Shown here: piece by piece, positions 20,184 through 31,498 of the stretch | Position numbering within the stretch: position 1 is the stretch's first letter | Layout: each line of letters opens with the position of its first letter | Source: Arachnopeziza araneosa | Taxonomy: Eukaryota; Ascomycota; Leotiomycetes; Helotiales; Arachnopezizaceae | Direction of reading: 5' to 3' | Assembly (NCBI GenBank): GCA_003988855.1 | Contig: QYAI01000057.1 | Span: 1 to 64,000, forward strand | Length of the DNA stretch: 64,000 nucleotides | The notes under the pieces: generated by a model | Databases searched by the model: none | What the model was told of the DNA's origin: nothing | The model's input: only the letters and a program-made list of their open reading frames with translations | Translations under genes and position numbers: made by a program

Positions 20184-22045
20184 TTAGTCACTTTCGCTTT
20201 CGTTGCTCTTGCTCTGCAAGCAATCTTCCAGGTCATCACAAAATCTCATAGTGCTCCCCACACCACCGATCTGTTGACTTCGACGCAACGCCCTCATCAT
20301 CCACATCTCTGCCTCTTCCATCCGCTCCATCTGGACCAAGAGCGTACTCAGATCCGCCATAGATTCGATAGTACTACCTCTGAGTTCCCCGCAGGTCCTG
20401 ATCTGCATTTCGACGGTCTCTTGAAGAATCCTGGAGCTCTCTTCCAGAGATCCCCGCGCCCGCAGCACCCTGCAAAGCCAGAACCTGCAGCGCAGGGTAT
20501 CTTGGTGTTCATTGACAAGTAGTCGTTCCGACATCTCCGATGTTTTCCGATACAACATCTCGCTCTCGGGGTAGTCCTTCTGTTTGCAAAGCACGTAGCC
20601 AGCTTTCGAAAAATGAGGCATTTCCTCCGGTCTGGCAGTCCCTGCGCGCTTTGGCTGAGCTCAAGCGCCACTCTCAACAGCTCTTCGCTTTTGGCACGCC
20701 TCTCTGAGTCGATAAGAGAGTCGCATAGACTGCGTATAGCAGCCAAAATATCGCCGTGCTGAGGCCCATATGTCACTAATCTGATTTGCACAAGTGCCCG
20801 CAGCAGCTCTTCTTCTTTCTCGAGATTGCGCAAGTTGCCGTATGATTGAGCGAGAACCTAGAGAGATTTCTGGACCAGGTGGCCACCTGGGACGTCGAGA
20901 CCAAGGGCCAATTTATGCACCTCTTGGGCTAATTGGTTTGCTTCTGCGAATCTGCCTAGGTAAAGGATAACTTCAGCCAAGTCCCTCTTAACGGAAGCGA
21001 TGTAGCGGGAGTTGGATCCGTGAAGTTGCACTAATATTGGTAGGACACGGTTAAATTGTCGCTCTGCTTCGTCCGAGGCCGAAATTTGCTACTGCTAACC
21101 TCTCAGTCAATGTAGTGACCACTACGTTGTTTTCAGGGAACGACACTTCGAATTTGGATATCTTCTCCTTGCACTCCTGCATTTCTGATCGTAGATCATG
21201 ATATTTTGACACTGATCTAGACTCAGAGTGGTTGTGGTCTAGACTCGGAAAAGGGTAAAGTTCTCCGCTGAAGGCGCTCGTGAATACAACTATTTGGGAT
21301 GGAAAGATTATATCCATGCCCAAATACTTGAATCCAGGTTCCGCAATCCGCTTTCCCGAGGAAGGTCGCTGGGTAGAGCAGACGGTCATATCAATACTTT
21401 GCAAGGATGCATCTCTACCGCTATGACTGAGATGTATGAGTTCTTGATTTGAGATAGTATCGGACCCCTCAATAACTTTCTCGGTTGCGATAGCTGACTG
21501 GTAGAAAGCTGTGATATTATCCGGTGGCGTAAGACTTAATGCCGAGAATGGTCGATGTAGCAACAAAGGCTCGGAGTCCCCAGATATAGGCGAGATTGGC
21601 AATGAACTGTTAGGAACCAATTGATGAAAAGCATCATCTTGGTCTATAGCAGGCTCATCAGAAGTCAGTGGGCTGACTGTTCTTGGTGAGACAGTTGACG
21701 CTAGCGCCATTGGACTGATGGCATTTGTTGAGAGAGTTGAGAGCGACGATCGGATGTCTGAAAGGTCGTGGCGAACCATTGGGCTGGTGGTGTTTGGTGA
21801 GGGAATTGACACCACCAGGGAGGAAGCCATCTCTAGATTGTCAACAGCCACATCACCTGTAGATTCTCCTTCATATTTGCAGGCAGAGAGAGGATCAACT
21901 GAGCCTCTCGAACCGCCACGGAAGGAACGTTGAAGTCCTTCATGTAGTTGACTTCTGGCCGTCCTCTCCCAACGCTCACGCTTTGCAGTAGTGATCTTCA
22001 CTCCATCCACCGAACATTGAACTTGTCCTAATGTAAACTCCGTCT
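20184..22045 (-). pseudogene. TPR (kinesin-light-chain-like) repeat protein, frame broken
   Basis: The 3' half encodes TPR_10/TPR_12-like repeats: KAGYVLCKQKDYPESEMLYR, SERLLVNEHQDTLRCRFWL, ARGSLEESSRILQETVEMQ, and MERMEEAEMWMMRALRRS. Upstream frames give NRVLPILVQLHGSNSRYIAS and LAEVILYLGRFAEANQLA. The repeats are spread over several frames: a one-base slip near 21082 (ANFG to ASDEAERQF), a TAG near 20857 (QKSL-stop-VLAQSYGNL), and another slip near 20630. A long Ser/Thr/Pro-rich leader (about 22010-21100) starts from GTG only, after a possible acceptor at about 22045, with TLGQVQCSVDG at its start. One stop plus two slips argue for a pseudogene. TPR arrays of this kind form the sensor end of many fungal NLR-like proteins, but no NACHT or NB-ARC is seen here. 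Confidence 0.6.
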
Positions 22046-22953
22046 ATTGCAAGAAAGATTCTATCTCATCTTTTTTGACGTTCTTCTGTATTCATGAGGC
22101 GGCAAGCCTGCGCCAAAGATGAGTGAATCATTCTTGGCCACGACATTGCCGGTCCCGGATGATCATCCATGGTGCCACGGTGGGTCGGAGCAGGAGTCGG
22201 AGCAGGATGAATAACACGATAAAATGCGAGGCAACCAAAAGCCGTAGCCTCGGGGGGAGGAGAGAAGAGAAGAGACGGACGGGATGAAACTCATGCGAGT
22301 GCTGAGAGGCCGTGTGTGTGGTTCCTCCCTCTTCCAACCTCGTCAACAATCATCCCAATGCGTAATTGTGACCTCCACCGTCGTCGGGTGTTCCCTCGGA
22401 AGTCCACCCATGTTAGGTAGAATCGGACCCAGTTCCTGCTCTCGACACGGCCGACAACCTCTTGATGCGTTACATGTCAAGGAAGCATTGGTATGTAAAA
22501 GAGCATGATTTTGTTTAAAGACTTGTTTAGTTCGCAGATACGAGAACAAGTGCGCCATTCAAGAAATTTCCTCTGCTCAAGCGCGGGAGGAAAAATGTAT
22601 CATGTGGAATCTTCCGCTCAAAGCTAGCAGAATGCTCAATTTTCAAATCACGTCAGGCTGCGTCATACAAATTCCACAAATTGGCAAATGCACCGCTTTC
22701 GCACGGTGGAGCTTAGTGGTAAGTAGATGATGGTTATCTAATAAGGGAGAGCTGGAGTGGTCAGAACACGATTTGGATGAGAGGATGCATATAATAGATA
22801 GTTAAGAGGGCTCTGCATTCTGTCCTGCTGACGTAGTCAAAAAGCGCTATTGAAAACCGTCATAATATCCACGAAACTTCCCCTCATTACACAGTCTCTG
22901 TCCTGACGGACCAACACGGTGAGCCCCATTCCACGAGTTTTCAACGTCTAAAG
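22046..22953. other. Intergenic region
   Basis: About 900 bp. Short frames only, on both strands, without motifs. Nothing supported. Confidence 0.35.
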
Positions 22954-23794
22954 CTATTCTTCAACAGAGATTTTGATGTCCACGTGTACCCCTTGCTTCG
23001 CATGGGAGTGTGTTTCTTGGAAGACATCATTAATAGCATCGGAATCATCCACGGGTTCGAACGTGAAGAGTTCTGTGGAAGGGTAAAATGGAGGCAACGA
23101 TGGTCCTACGATGAGAGGTCTGACTTGGATCTAAAAAAAGGATCTTAGTCGTGTTTCGATGGAACATACAGCTTCATCCAATAAGCGTACCTGTGTTCCC
23201 TCCTCTTGATCCCTAATGACCCACCCCTGATAATTATCCACGTTCGAAATTCTTAAGATGCATTAGTAACACACCTCCGCCTCATTTTAACCCAGGTCGG
23301 GGAACTCACGTATACGCATCGTGGCGTTCCTGGTAGTCGATTCTCCATTCTGTCGGTTTAGGATCACTAAGGAGGATAGCAAACAAGCTCCGATCAATTT
23401 GGGCTGCAGGCGATCCGCGAATGCTCAAGCGATAATTTCCACTGTCGAGCTGCTCGACATTCCACTATGTTCATGATCAGCCGTGAACTACGCATCCCGG
23501 GAGAAGAAGCTTAAGAAATCTCCGTACAAAAATCCAGGGCGGAGGGACATTATTGTTGACGCTGATGATGCGCTTGGGTAGCAGCGAGAAGTCTTCCCGG
23601 CCACGGCCAAGGCGTAAGGATTTGTTCTCAAAGAAAGGACTGCTGATGAGATAGGTGCCAGGACGGATCGCTTTATGGGCCGACGTGACGGAGCTGTTGA
23701 AGGCCTGGTCGTCTGTCAGAAGGACCTGAGAGGGAGCAGCAAGAACGCTGAATGACAACAGGGCAATGAGAGAGAAGATCTGAAGTGACTTCAT
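22954..23794 (-). CDS. Secreted beta-trefoil-like protein, possible I66-type protease inhibitor
   Basis: Start ATG 23794. Signal peptide MKSLQIFSLIALLSFSVLAA, then four exons by splice signals. Exon 1 gives IRPGTYLISSPFFENKSL and NNNVPPPWIF. After an intron ending in ATAG comes WNVEQLDSGNYRLSIRGSP and LLSDPKPTEWRIDYQERHDAYT. Then SNVDNYQGWVIRDQEEGTQ, and last IQVRPLIVGPSLPPFYPSTE, LFTFEPVDD, ending VDIKISVEE at 22954. The pattern PGTY...W-x-VE...GNYRL...EW...YT...GWV...Q-V-PLI...PS-PP...E-F fits small beta-trefoil inhibitors such as fungal serine protease inhibitors of family I66. Those are cytosolic in mushrooms; a signal peptide here suggests export. Inhibitor function is inference from the pattern; a lectin-like role is an alternative. 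The upstream in-frame ATG at 23866 would hide the signal peptide, so 23794 is preferred. Confidence 0.6.
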
Positions 23795-25392
23795 GGTGGA
23801 GGAAAGTGTAGAGCTGAGGGTATGGGGTGCGAGTATGTGTGATTGTAAAGTTCGAAGACACCTCAATTGAAGCTGTGTTTCTTGAGAGAGAGAAAGGAGG
23901 TGGAGAAATCTACTCGGTACTTATAATTCCAAACGAATTGAAAGCACGGCTGGCTGGAGTTCAGCTGAATGGTGAGACATGCTGGTGATCAGCACAAGAC
24001 TAACTACATAGGTTTCTTGTACATGTATAGATTTTACGCACGCAACCTCGATCTTAAATTAGTACATTCTATGGTGCAATGCATCCCAATGCAAAGTCAA
24101 GACAGATGAAATGTGTAGAGAAAAAAATCAGCCTGAAGAGTCGCGCTTTGACTTTGAGGAATGCTGAGGCGTGGAAGATACTTTGGGATTCAGAAACTAC
24201 TGCTCTCATACATACCATCCCGGGTCTTGGAAAAAATGGGAAGTCTGCCAAAACTCTGTGCTCAAGTTGCGCAATTAGTCATCGAGAAGTGTTGCAGTCC
24301 ATACCGCTCACCCCTCACTCGTAAGACATGCTGCACAACCTGTGAAACGGATCAGTGGTTCCATCCCGGGCGCTAGATTTCAGCGTCTCAGTGCCAGGAA
24401 CGTAATGAGACAACGACATATCATGCCTTCGGTGAGAATAGCACACGCTAAAGGTAGAAACTTTAGGGTTGTGCATCACGGAAACAAGAGGCCAGTGACT
24501 GATGCGTGCTAGGGGGGGACTACTTGTGCATGCATATATCCATCTCTGCAGCAGCAGTGTCGATCTCTGTTGCCGTGTCGAGATGCGGTAGGACTGGTTC
24601 CAGATGCAATGCAACCCCCGATCGAGATTGCCCGCTGCTCAACAATCAAGAGGTGGGGTAAGCTGCAACAGTGTTAGCTATTTCGAGTTTATTTGGCGCT
24701 CTGGCCGTTGATGTCAAGGTCTGTATATATCTAGACTTCAATCGGTGGTAGCTCACCGTCGAAAACCCGTCTCTACACGGTATATCACAGCAGGAGTTCC
24801 TGCCAAAAAGTTCTTCAACGCGATCTGCCGTCCAGAGGGAGATCTTGGCTTCGAAGCAGATCATAAAGGCTCGTGCCGTCGGGTAGCCGTGCAGTCAGCC
24901 TCTGTCTGAGGTTCCTTGGTCTGATTTGTTGGGAGAGGGCCAGTGACCCCGTCAAAGTCCATTTCTAGCTTGGATCTGCACCGAGTCGAGCCCTAAGCAC
25001 TCTAATGAGTCAGCTGCATCGTGTTCAGGGCAATTCTCTTCCGGCTCTCTAGGAAATGAACACTTGCCTTTCCTTTTCGTGTCAAAGAGCTCTACGGGTG
25101 TCAGATGTACAATCGAAGCGGCTGTTATCCACTGCATCGATTGCCGATATGAGTCAACAAACAAAGTCGCATAGGAAGTCCGATCAGATTATCACGACTA
25201 GAATATCAAGAAAAAAATATCGAGGCAGATTTATGAAGACACATACCTGGTTGCAGTCTCATATTAATCACATGACCCGAAGACCTGCCGTGCACAGGGG
25301 TCCGCGTTATTTACTTCATCCCGTCTCTCCACCCTTCTCTCCAGACAACCTGGACCCTTCTCATTGCAGGTCTCTCGGCAAAACGGAGCTCC
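23795..25392. other. Intergenic region, no supported gene
   Basis: 1.6 kb. Open frames near 24079-24376 (+), 24646-24864 (-) and 25056-25592 (+) have no signal peptide, motif or splice partner; the last is antisense/out of frame to the next gene. I see nothing I can support. Confidence 0.35.
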
Positions 25393-26233
25393 ATGTTAAT
25401 CGACCTGACGCAGTCCAGCCCGATCGGAGAACGAGGGAACGAAAACCGGCCTGCTTCCAAAGCCACCGACACAACCATGCGTGCGAATCCATCGACGCGT
25501 CTGCCCCAGGCCTTAAAAAGCGCGCAAGGTTCAAGACGCGCACGAGCATCCGCGCGAACAATTCTCCCGGAAGCGCTGATCGATGCGATTGATATCGTGG
25601 ACGAGCAACTACTCAGGGCGTGGGTCAAGGAGTACTGTGAGACCCTGCCGCCATTGAGACAAAAGTTTGAAGATCGGTTGTTGGTGAAGGGCTGTGATGT
25701 CGTTCGATATGCGAGTAGCGATGAAGAAAAGGATATCGATGAGGATGATGAAGAGAGTGACGACGAAGCGAAGGAGGATGGCGAGGAGGAAAGAGAAGGG
25801 ATCATTATTGTTGCCGACGGAGAGTTGACGTCTCGCTATGCCACGTGCTTGAACTGCAAGGTGAAATTCGACATTGCTCAGAACGAGCGTGGGGACTGCC
25901 GTTGGCACACGGGTATGGACTCCCATCATCTCACCAGCGATCTCAACAATATATACTAACGCTCCTGCAGAAAGCAAAGAATATAATGACGATGACGACT
26001 TCTGGGCTGACCATGACGAGAATTGCCACGGACGCATTGACGACCTGATCGATGAGCCAGATTACGCTGATGGGTTCAAATGGTCGTGCTGTGGTGCTCT
26101 GGGAGATGATGAGGGTTGCAAATCTACCAAGCACAAGGCGGATGTGAACGTCGTCAGTAAGGGGTTGAAAAGAAGGGCCGAAGATGAGTTGCCAAGGCCC
26201 ACGAGCAAGAGTTTTCGACCACGTAAATTTTGA
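25393..26233 (+). CDS. Conserved fungal acidic protein with Cys/His zinc-binding-like cluster
   Basis: Two exons, 25393-25912 and 25971-26233 (58 bp intron with a textbook ACTAACGCTCCTGCAG end), giving 260 residues. The N-terminus is basic and disordered, then a helical LPEALIDAIDIVDEQLLRAW region, an Asp/Glu tract (about residues 118-137), and a Cys/His block: CLNCKVKFD, NERGDCRWHT, DDDFWADHDENCHG, YADGFKWSCCG and GCKSTKHKA. The spacing of CxxC, C-x-x-H, H...C-H and CC...C...H is that of a metal-binding fold. Similar proteins occur widely in ascomycetes as uncharacterised C2H2-type proteins. It ends in a basic tail, SKGLKRRAEDEL. A nuclear location would fit the basic ends, but that is inference. 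Confidence 0.75.
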
Positions 26234-26428
26234 GGTCCATGTACATCGAATCTTGTATAATATATGAATCATTCCTGGAGTTTAGTAGTACTTTAATTTA
26301 AGGAGGCTTTGATCTAGATCACTCTTAGGACGTCGCCTCGCTAGATATTGTCCATTAACATTTTGCTTTGGACGGAATGCAGTAAGAACTCAGAAGCGGA
26401 AATAAGCCTCGAGCGAAAAATGACGTTC

Positions 26429-27803
26429 TTAAACCTTGCCGGCTCCGCCTCTAATTCTTGGTTCGAGCGGAAACACCTGTTCTTCCGCCGTCACATCTTT
26501 ATAAAGACCATCCCACTTGTCTCTCAACGGTTCGGGGGTTTCCCAAGCCAGCTCCGGATCCCGCAACCAAAGTCTCACCAAGTGCCTCCTTGAGATACAA
26601 GTCAGTCTCCCCAGCACCAATAAATACACCTTCGTCAATGAGGAATTCACTCACTCTTGCCTTGGCGCATCGACAAATCCATCCCGAGCGTGGAAGATAC
26701 TCAGATTGTTGACATACTGCACATCACCCTTTTGAAAATCCAGCGTCACGCTGAACCTCTCGGCGAGGAAGTGAAGGGCGTCGAGGGCTTCGGCTTGCGC
26801 TTCGGTGATGGGGGGGATATTGGAGCTTCGGGGCAGATTGAGGAATCCGACGAAGCCTCGACGGGCGTATTGGATGACGATATGCTCTGGCGTATCGTCA
26901 TGCGCTGGAGTGTGGAAGAGAATTGGTCGGGTGGTGTATGGCTTCTCCACATTGCCGTACCTTTTATTCTGGTTAACACCTCTGTCGTGCTGTGGAGACC
27001 CTGAGAGGGGAGGAGCCTTTACCCATCGAAAACCCAATCTTCTGAAAGCGTCCTGATCAGGTCGGGTCGCGTCTTGGCAAGCTCGTTATACACCCTCCAG
27101 CTACTGGCAAGCTTACTGGCGCCACCTTGGGACGCCGTACTGAGGCAGCACAAAGAAACGATATCTCCAGCATCAGTATGGAACACCTGCTTGTCGGTCG
27201 TATAAGCAGGAGCACCGATCTGTGAAGCGACGGAGGTTTGACTTAGATCTTTGATATGATTTATCATAGAAGAGTGGCGGATGCCGTCAATAACTTTACT
27301 GTCCTGACGCCCGCGAATGCGGCCGATGTATGATGAGACTCCGGTGTAGATAATAATGTTTTCTTCGGTCAAGTAGCGGTCAATGTCGAGCCCTCGGAGG
27401 ACAAAGAATCCTCTTCCACTCTGAAGGATACGCGCGTGCTCTCGGAGAACTGGGGAGAGAGTAGGTAGGGGAAAGGTATCTTGGCTAACAAACCCGATTG
27501 GTTTACCAAGCTCTGACTCATGTTCAGTCGATGTATAAGGAGTATGCTAGTGGTAGAACCTTTGAAATGCAGAAGAGCACTGTGTATTTCTTCAAGGTGA
27601 GACTTGGTCAAACTCAAATTCCATTGGCTCTCATCTCCGAAATCCTTCCCTTCCCAAACCAGCGGCCCTGTTAGTCTGCTAGGAAAGCCAGCAGGAAGAC
27701 CGATACTTGGTGATCTTTGAGCCCTTAGGCGTTCTGTACGCAGCTGGTAATTTTCAAAGTCAGGGTGATATGTGATATCTGGTTGGGTCTGGACGAGTGT
27801 CAT
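26429..27803 (-). CDS. TauD/TfdA-family 2-oxoglutarate dioxygenase
   Basis: Start ATG 27803 (MTLVQTQPDITYHPDF). About four exons. Exon 1 ends HSALLHFK; the next begins after a CAG acceptor with ALGKPIGFVSQDTFPLPTLSP and contains SGRGFFVLRGL and the iron motif HTD in QVFHTDAGDIVSLCC. A third exon carries GFVGFLNLPRSSNIPPITE and the distal His in NNLSIFHARDGF; the last has RHLVRLWLRDPELAWETP, with the 2-oxoglutarate Arg, and stops at 26429. All iron and co-substrate residues are present. The family oxidises small substrates such as taurine, sulfonates, carnitine precursors or cluster intermediates; nothing here says which. Exon joints in the middle are approximate. It stands alone, and is not obviously tied to the cluster at 5-17 kb. 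Confidence 0.85.
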
Positions 27804-28841
27804 ATTGAGGGTAAGCTGAGCGAAAGAGCGCGGTTCCGGCTATATATTAGAATTTTAGTCTGTTTAGAATATTTGAAAGAAGGGTTCAAGAAAGAAAGTT
27901 TAAGAAGCGAAAAGCTTTATAATAAGTTGATCTGTATGAATGGCAAAAGAGTGGGTTGCTGGCAAAGGATGCTGATGGTGAAATGCCACGTGAGGATGAC
28001 GAATAGTTGAAAGTCTTCAAAGGCCTATTTGTATGTGACGATAAGTATCAGCAAGATTGAAATGAGATTAATAATCCCCAAGAAATGAGAGCAATCCGGA
28101 GAGTCTAGAAATGACCACTTAGGGTGCCTTAGTAAGCCGCTGATGCACGTGACCATATTGGAGCTGCGGGCGCTGGCTCCTCGTTAATCCGGCACCAACA
28201 AGTAAATGAATCTTTATGACCATCTTTCTTCATTTTATTCATCTCGAGCCGAAGTTACACTCTTCAACCGCGTCCATCTGCGCACACCTAGTAACTGCTC
28301 TTTTCTTGATACTCTGGAGTGGAGCGAATGCGCGGAGTACCGGAGCAACGCAATGTCGTACCGTTGCAACCAGAAAGGCCAGAAGATGAGGAGCGTTGAC
28401 AGTCAGGAGTTGGCAGGTGATATTCGAGCCGTTGGTAACGTTTCGCCGCGCCGCAAGCCACCCGTGGCGGCTGGCTCTTGTTAGTGGCTGGAGGCTGATT
28501 AGTGGCAGATCCTTATCGACTCTTCAGGCTCGCCTCTTCTCTTCTCTTCTCTCTCTGCTCGTTTGCACCAGCCCCGATCCGGTCCACGGTGGGCTCTTAA
28601 CGTTGCATGACCAGTGATGCAGTCCCCTCATCAAAGTGACGTCGGGCCTGGGGACTCTCCCCTGGACGTTACATACAGAGCACACCGCGGCGGTGGTTGA
28701 GTGCTGTTGATTCGGTACAGGCCGCTGAGCGGGGCTGATCATCTCCATACCCAGCTACCCTGCCATTAAATATAAGATGTTATATTTTCGTCTCTCAACC
28801 TCACCGTTAACCTTCCATCTGAATTCGGACAGTCCTTCAAG
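27804..28841. other. Divergent promoter region between TauD-like and hexosaminidase genes
   Basis: 1 kb. Probably carries both promoters. CATTAAATATAAGATG at about 28763-28778 is a TATA-like site about 70 bp before the hexosaminidase ATG. No supported coding frame. Confidence 0.4.
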
Positions 28842-30656
28842 ATGCGTTTCAATCAGATTGCAGCCACCCTCGTGTGCGCGTCCCTAGGATCAGTGGCCGC
28901 TGTGGCCGTCAATCCTCTTCCAGCACCAACGTCCATCACGTGGGGAACCTCTGGCCCGAAACAGGTTGCAGGATATCTGGTTCTGCGTGGATCCCCAAAT
29001 CAACTCGTCTATGATGCCTGGAATCGCGCATTCGGGACCGTTACGAGCCTCAAATGGGTTCCGCAAGCAACAGAAGCGCCAATCCCGACATACGCAACCT
29101 TTCCCACCACAACTGCGAAAGCCAAGCGAGGATCGGCAAACGCCAGAAGAGCATCTCCTCTCCTCATCGGAGTCAATCTACAGATTGCAGATCCGGATGC
29201 AGAGCTGCAACATGGCGTGGACGAAACATACACCTTGGATATCACCCAGAGCTCGCAGGAGATCACTATTACAGCAAAGACACCCTGGGGAGCTCTCCAT
29301 GCCTTCACGACTCTGCAGCAAATCATCATTTCCGACGGAAAGGGTGGGTTACTGGTTGAGCAGCCAGTTTCGATTCAAGATGGGCCTATCTACCCAATCA
29401 GAGGCATCATGATTGACACTGGACGCAACTTCATCACACTTCCCAAGATCTACGAGCAAATTGATGGAATGGCACTGTCCAAACTCAACTTTCTTCACTG
29501 GCACTTGGATGATGCTCAATCATGGCCGGTTCAGATGGCCTCCTATCCGGAAATGACCAAAGACGCCTATGCTCCCTATCAGACATATAGCAAAACCGAT
29601 CTAGAGAACGTGATCGCTTATGCTCGAGCACGAGGCGTTCGAGTGATTCCCGAAGTCGATATGCCAGGCCACGCCTCCTCAGGCTGGAAACAAGTCGATC
29701 CCTCCATCGTCGCTTGTGCCGATTCTTGGTGGTCGAACGACAATTGGCCACTCCACACAGCCGTTGAACCCAACCCCGGCCAGCTTGAGATCCTTTCCGA
29801 CAAAACCTATGAGGTAGTCTCGAAGGTCCATAGTGAGCTCTCCACTATTTTCACGGACGACTTCTTTCACGTAGGAGGCGACGAGCTCCAGACTGGCTGC
29901 TACAACTTAAGCACCCTCACAACGGAATGGTTCGCAGCCAACACGTCCAGAACCTACGACGACCTCCTCCAATACTGGGTCGACCACGCTATTCCCATCT
30001 TCCAGAAAAGCTCCAAGCGCACCCTTATCATGTGGGAAGACATCTACCTCTCCACTCCGCATGCCCATACCGTCCCATCAAACATCGTTCTCCAGACATG
30101 GAATAACGGCCTAACCAACATCGATGCCCTCACTACCGCTGGTTACGACATCATCGTCTCTTCTTCTGACTGGCTCTACCTTGACTGCGGCTTCGGCGGC
30201 TGGGTAGGCAATGACCCGCGCTACGACGTCCAAGTCAACCCCGACGCGGTCTCTGGAAACCCCAACTTCAACTTTGGCGGCAACGGCGGCTCCTGGTGCG
30301 CGCCCTATAAGACTTGGCAACGCATCTACGACTACGACTTCACCACCAACCTCACCTCGACCCAAGCTTCTCATGTGCTCGGTGCCGTCGCTCCTCTCTG
30401 GTCTGAGCAAGTCGACGACACAGTCATCAGTTCGAAGATGTGGCCTCGTGCTGCGGCATTGGCAGAGCTTGTCTGGAGTGGGAATAAGGATGCGTCAGGC
30501 CAAAAAAGGGCGACGGAGATGACGCAGCGGATATTCAATTTCAGGGAGTATCTGGTTGCTAATGGGGTTGGTGCTACGCCGCTAGTGCCAAAATATTGTT
30601 TGCAGCATCCACATGCTTGTGATTTAGATTATCAGCAGACGGGTGTTATAGCTTAA
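28842..30656 (+). CDS. Secreted GH20 beta-N-acetylhexosaminidase
   Basis: One exon, 604 residues, the usual length for fungal enzymes of this family. Signal peptide at residues 1-18 (MRFNQIAATLVCASLGSV), then the GH20b alpha/beta domain with a Lys/Arg-containing pro-segment-like stretch (AKAKRGSANARRASP), and the TIM-barrel catalytic domain from about residue 185 (GPIYPIRGIMIDTGRNF). The catalytic pair is in FHVGGDEL, D347 and E348, which positions the substrate acetamido group and acts as acid. LHWHLDDAQSWP, GHASSGW and PLWSEQ are also family motifs. It removes terminal GlcNAc (or GalNAc) from chitin oligomers and glycoproteins, working after chitinases. Several N-glycosylation sites are present. 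Its products could feed the FucP-like transporter at 37.3 kb. Confidence 0.95.
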   Translation: MRFNQIAATLVCASLGSVAAVAVNPLPAPTSITWGTSGPKQVAGYLVLRGSPNQLVYDAWNRAFGTVTSLKWVPQATEAPIPTYATFPTTTAKAKRGSANARRASPLLIGVNLQIADPDAELQHGVDETYTLDITQSSQEITITAKTPWGALHAFTTLQQIIISDGKGGLLVEQPVSIQDGPIYPIRGIMIDTGRNFITLPKIYEQIDGMALSKLNFLHWHLDDAQSWPVQMASYPEMTKDAYAPYQTYSKTDLENVIAYARARGVRVIPEVDMPGHASSGWKQVDPSIVACADSWWSNDNWPLHTAVEPNPGQLEILSDKTYEVVSKVHSELSTIFTDDFFHVGGDELQTGCYNLSTLTTEWFAANTSRTYDDLLQYWVDHAIPIFQKSSKRTLIMWEDIYLSTPHAHTVPSNIVLQTWNNGLTNIDALTTAGYDIIVSSSDWLYLDCGFGGWVGNDPRYDVQVNPDAVSGNPNFNFGGNGGSWCAPYKTWQRIYDYDFTTNLTSTQASHVLGAVAPLWSEQVDDTVISSKMWPRAAALAELVWSGNKDASGQKRATEMTQRIFNFREYLVANGVGATPLVPKYCLQHPHACDLDYQQTGVIA

Positions 30657-31498
30657 GGAGGCGAGAAGAGGTAAGGAAGTAGCTTTGGCATTTCTTGGAG
30701 TTAAGGTGTTTATTTTAAGTCATTTGATGAGTCAATTTTGCGAATTATAATATTACGTAGTAGTAATGAACAAAATTTCATGTTTCTATTCACGTTCTAC
30801 TCCTATACAAACTCTATACGATTCCCACTCCCATATCCCACCGTCTTCCCTCCCCTTTCACTCCTTAACATCAAAGTCATCTACAAAGCATGCGAATGCA
30901 AATAATCTCTTCAGCTGCATTTTCGCTTCTTGAGAGAGGCACAAGGTCTTCTTACTCTCTCACCGGAGAATTATTACCAGTGAATAGGAATCAATCATAA
31001 CTAGATCAATTGAAATCTGAGCTAAAGAAGCTTGATTGATATCTAGTTGGAACCCCAAGTGGCTCAGTTGATAATTCTCGGATGAATGGTTTAGAATATA
31101 CAAGGATACAAAGAAAAATTCATCATCATGACAGACAACCTCTCATATAAAAACCCGTTCTACCCCATCTCGCACCTGCTGCAGATACGCGAGCTTACAG
31201 GGTTGCCGTCTAATAATACAAACCAGCATCCCGTACCGTCCCTGGACGCTGCGAAATAAAGTGGGGTCACTGCTACTTTGCAATCTGAAGGGGTAGCGCC
31301 AGCCTTTCAGTGGATAGACGAGGTTAATAATCAGCGAGCAGAAAGTACGGAGGGAGCAACGGCGTGCGTACGTTTCCTCTTCAAGTTACTGTCTTGGTAA
31401 GGCTTAGTATTTACTGTGAAATCCTCTGGGTTTATAACTAAAGTCAGCTTCAGCTGCCTCAGAAAACTGACTCCATCCCAATTTCTACTCATCGCATA
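30657..31498. other. Intergenic region with inverted repeat
   Basis: 840 bp between the hexosaminidase and P450 genes, both on +. It holds the hairpin-forming inverted repeat at 30964-31081 and no supported coding frame. Confidence 0.4.
30964..31081. repeat. Imperfect inverted repeat, arms about 48 bp
   Basis: The left arm (30964-31011) starts CGGAGAATTATTACC and contains AACTAGATCAATTGA. The right arm (31033-31081), read on the other strand, starts CCGAGAATTATCAAC and contains AACTAGATATCAATCAA. The arms pair over most of their length with some mismatches and enclose a loop of about 20 bp. This could be a MITE-like relic or a transcription-termination hairpin. No target-site duplication is clear. 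Confidence 0.4.

Noticed and set aside
19060..22045. A single intact NLR gene (kinase or NACHT plus TPR)
   Set aside because: No NACHT/NB-ARC P-loop is found, and stops and slips break both parts. Described as remnants instead.
25311..26037. Minus-strand frames antisense to the Cys/His-rich protein
   Set aside because: Ser-rich and Ile/Val-rich readings are shadows of the acidic tract and codon bias of the + gene, which has conserved motifs and a proper intron.
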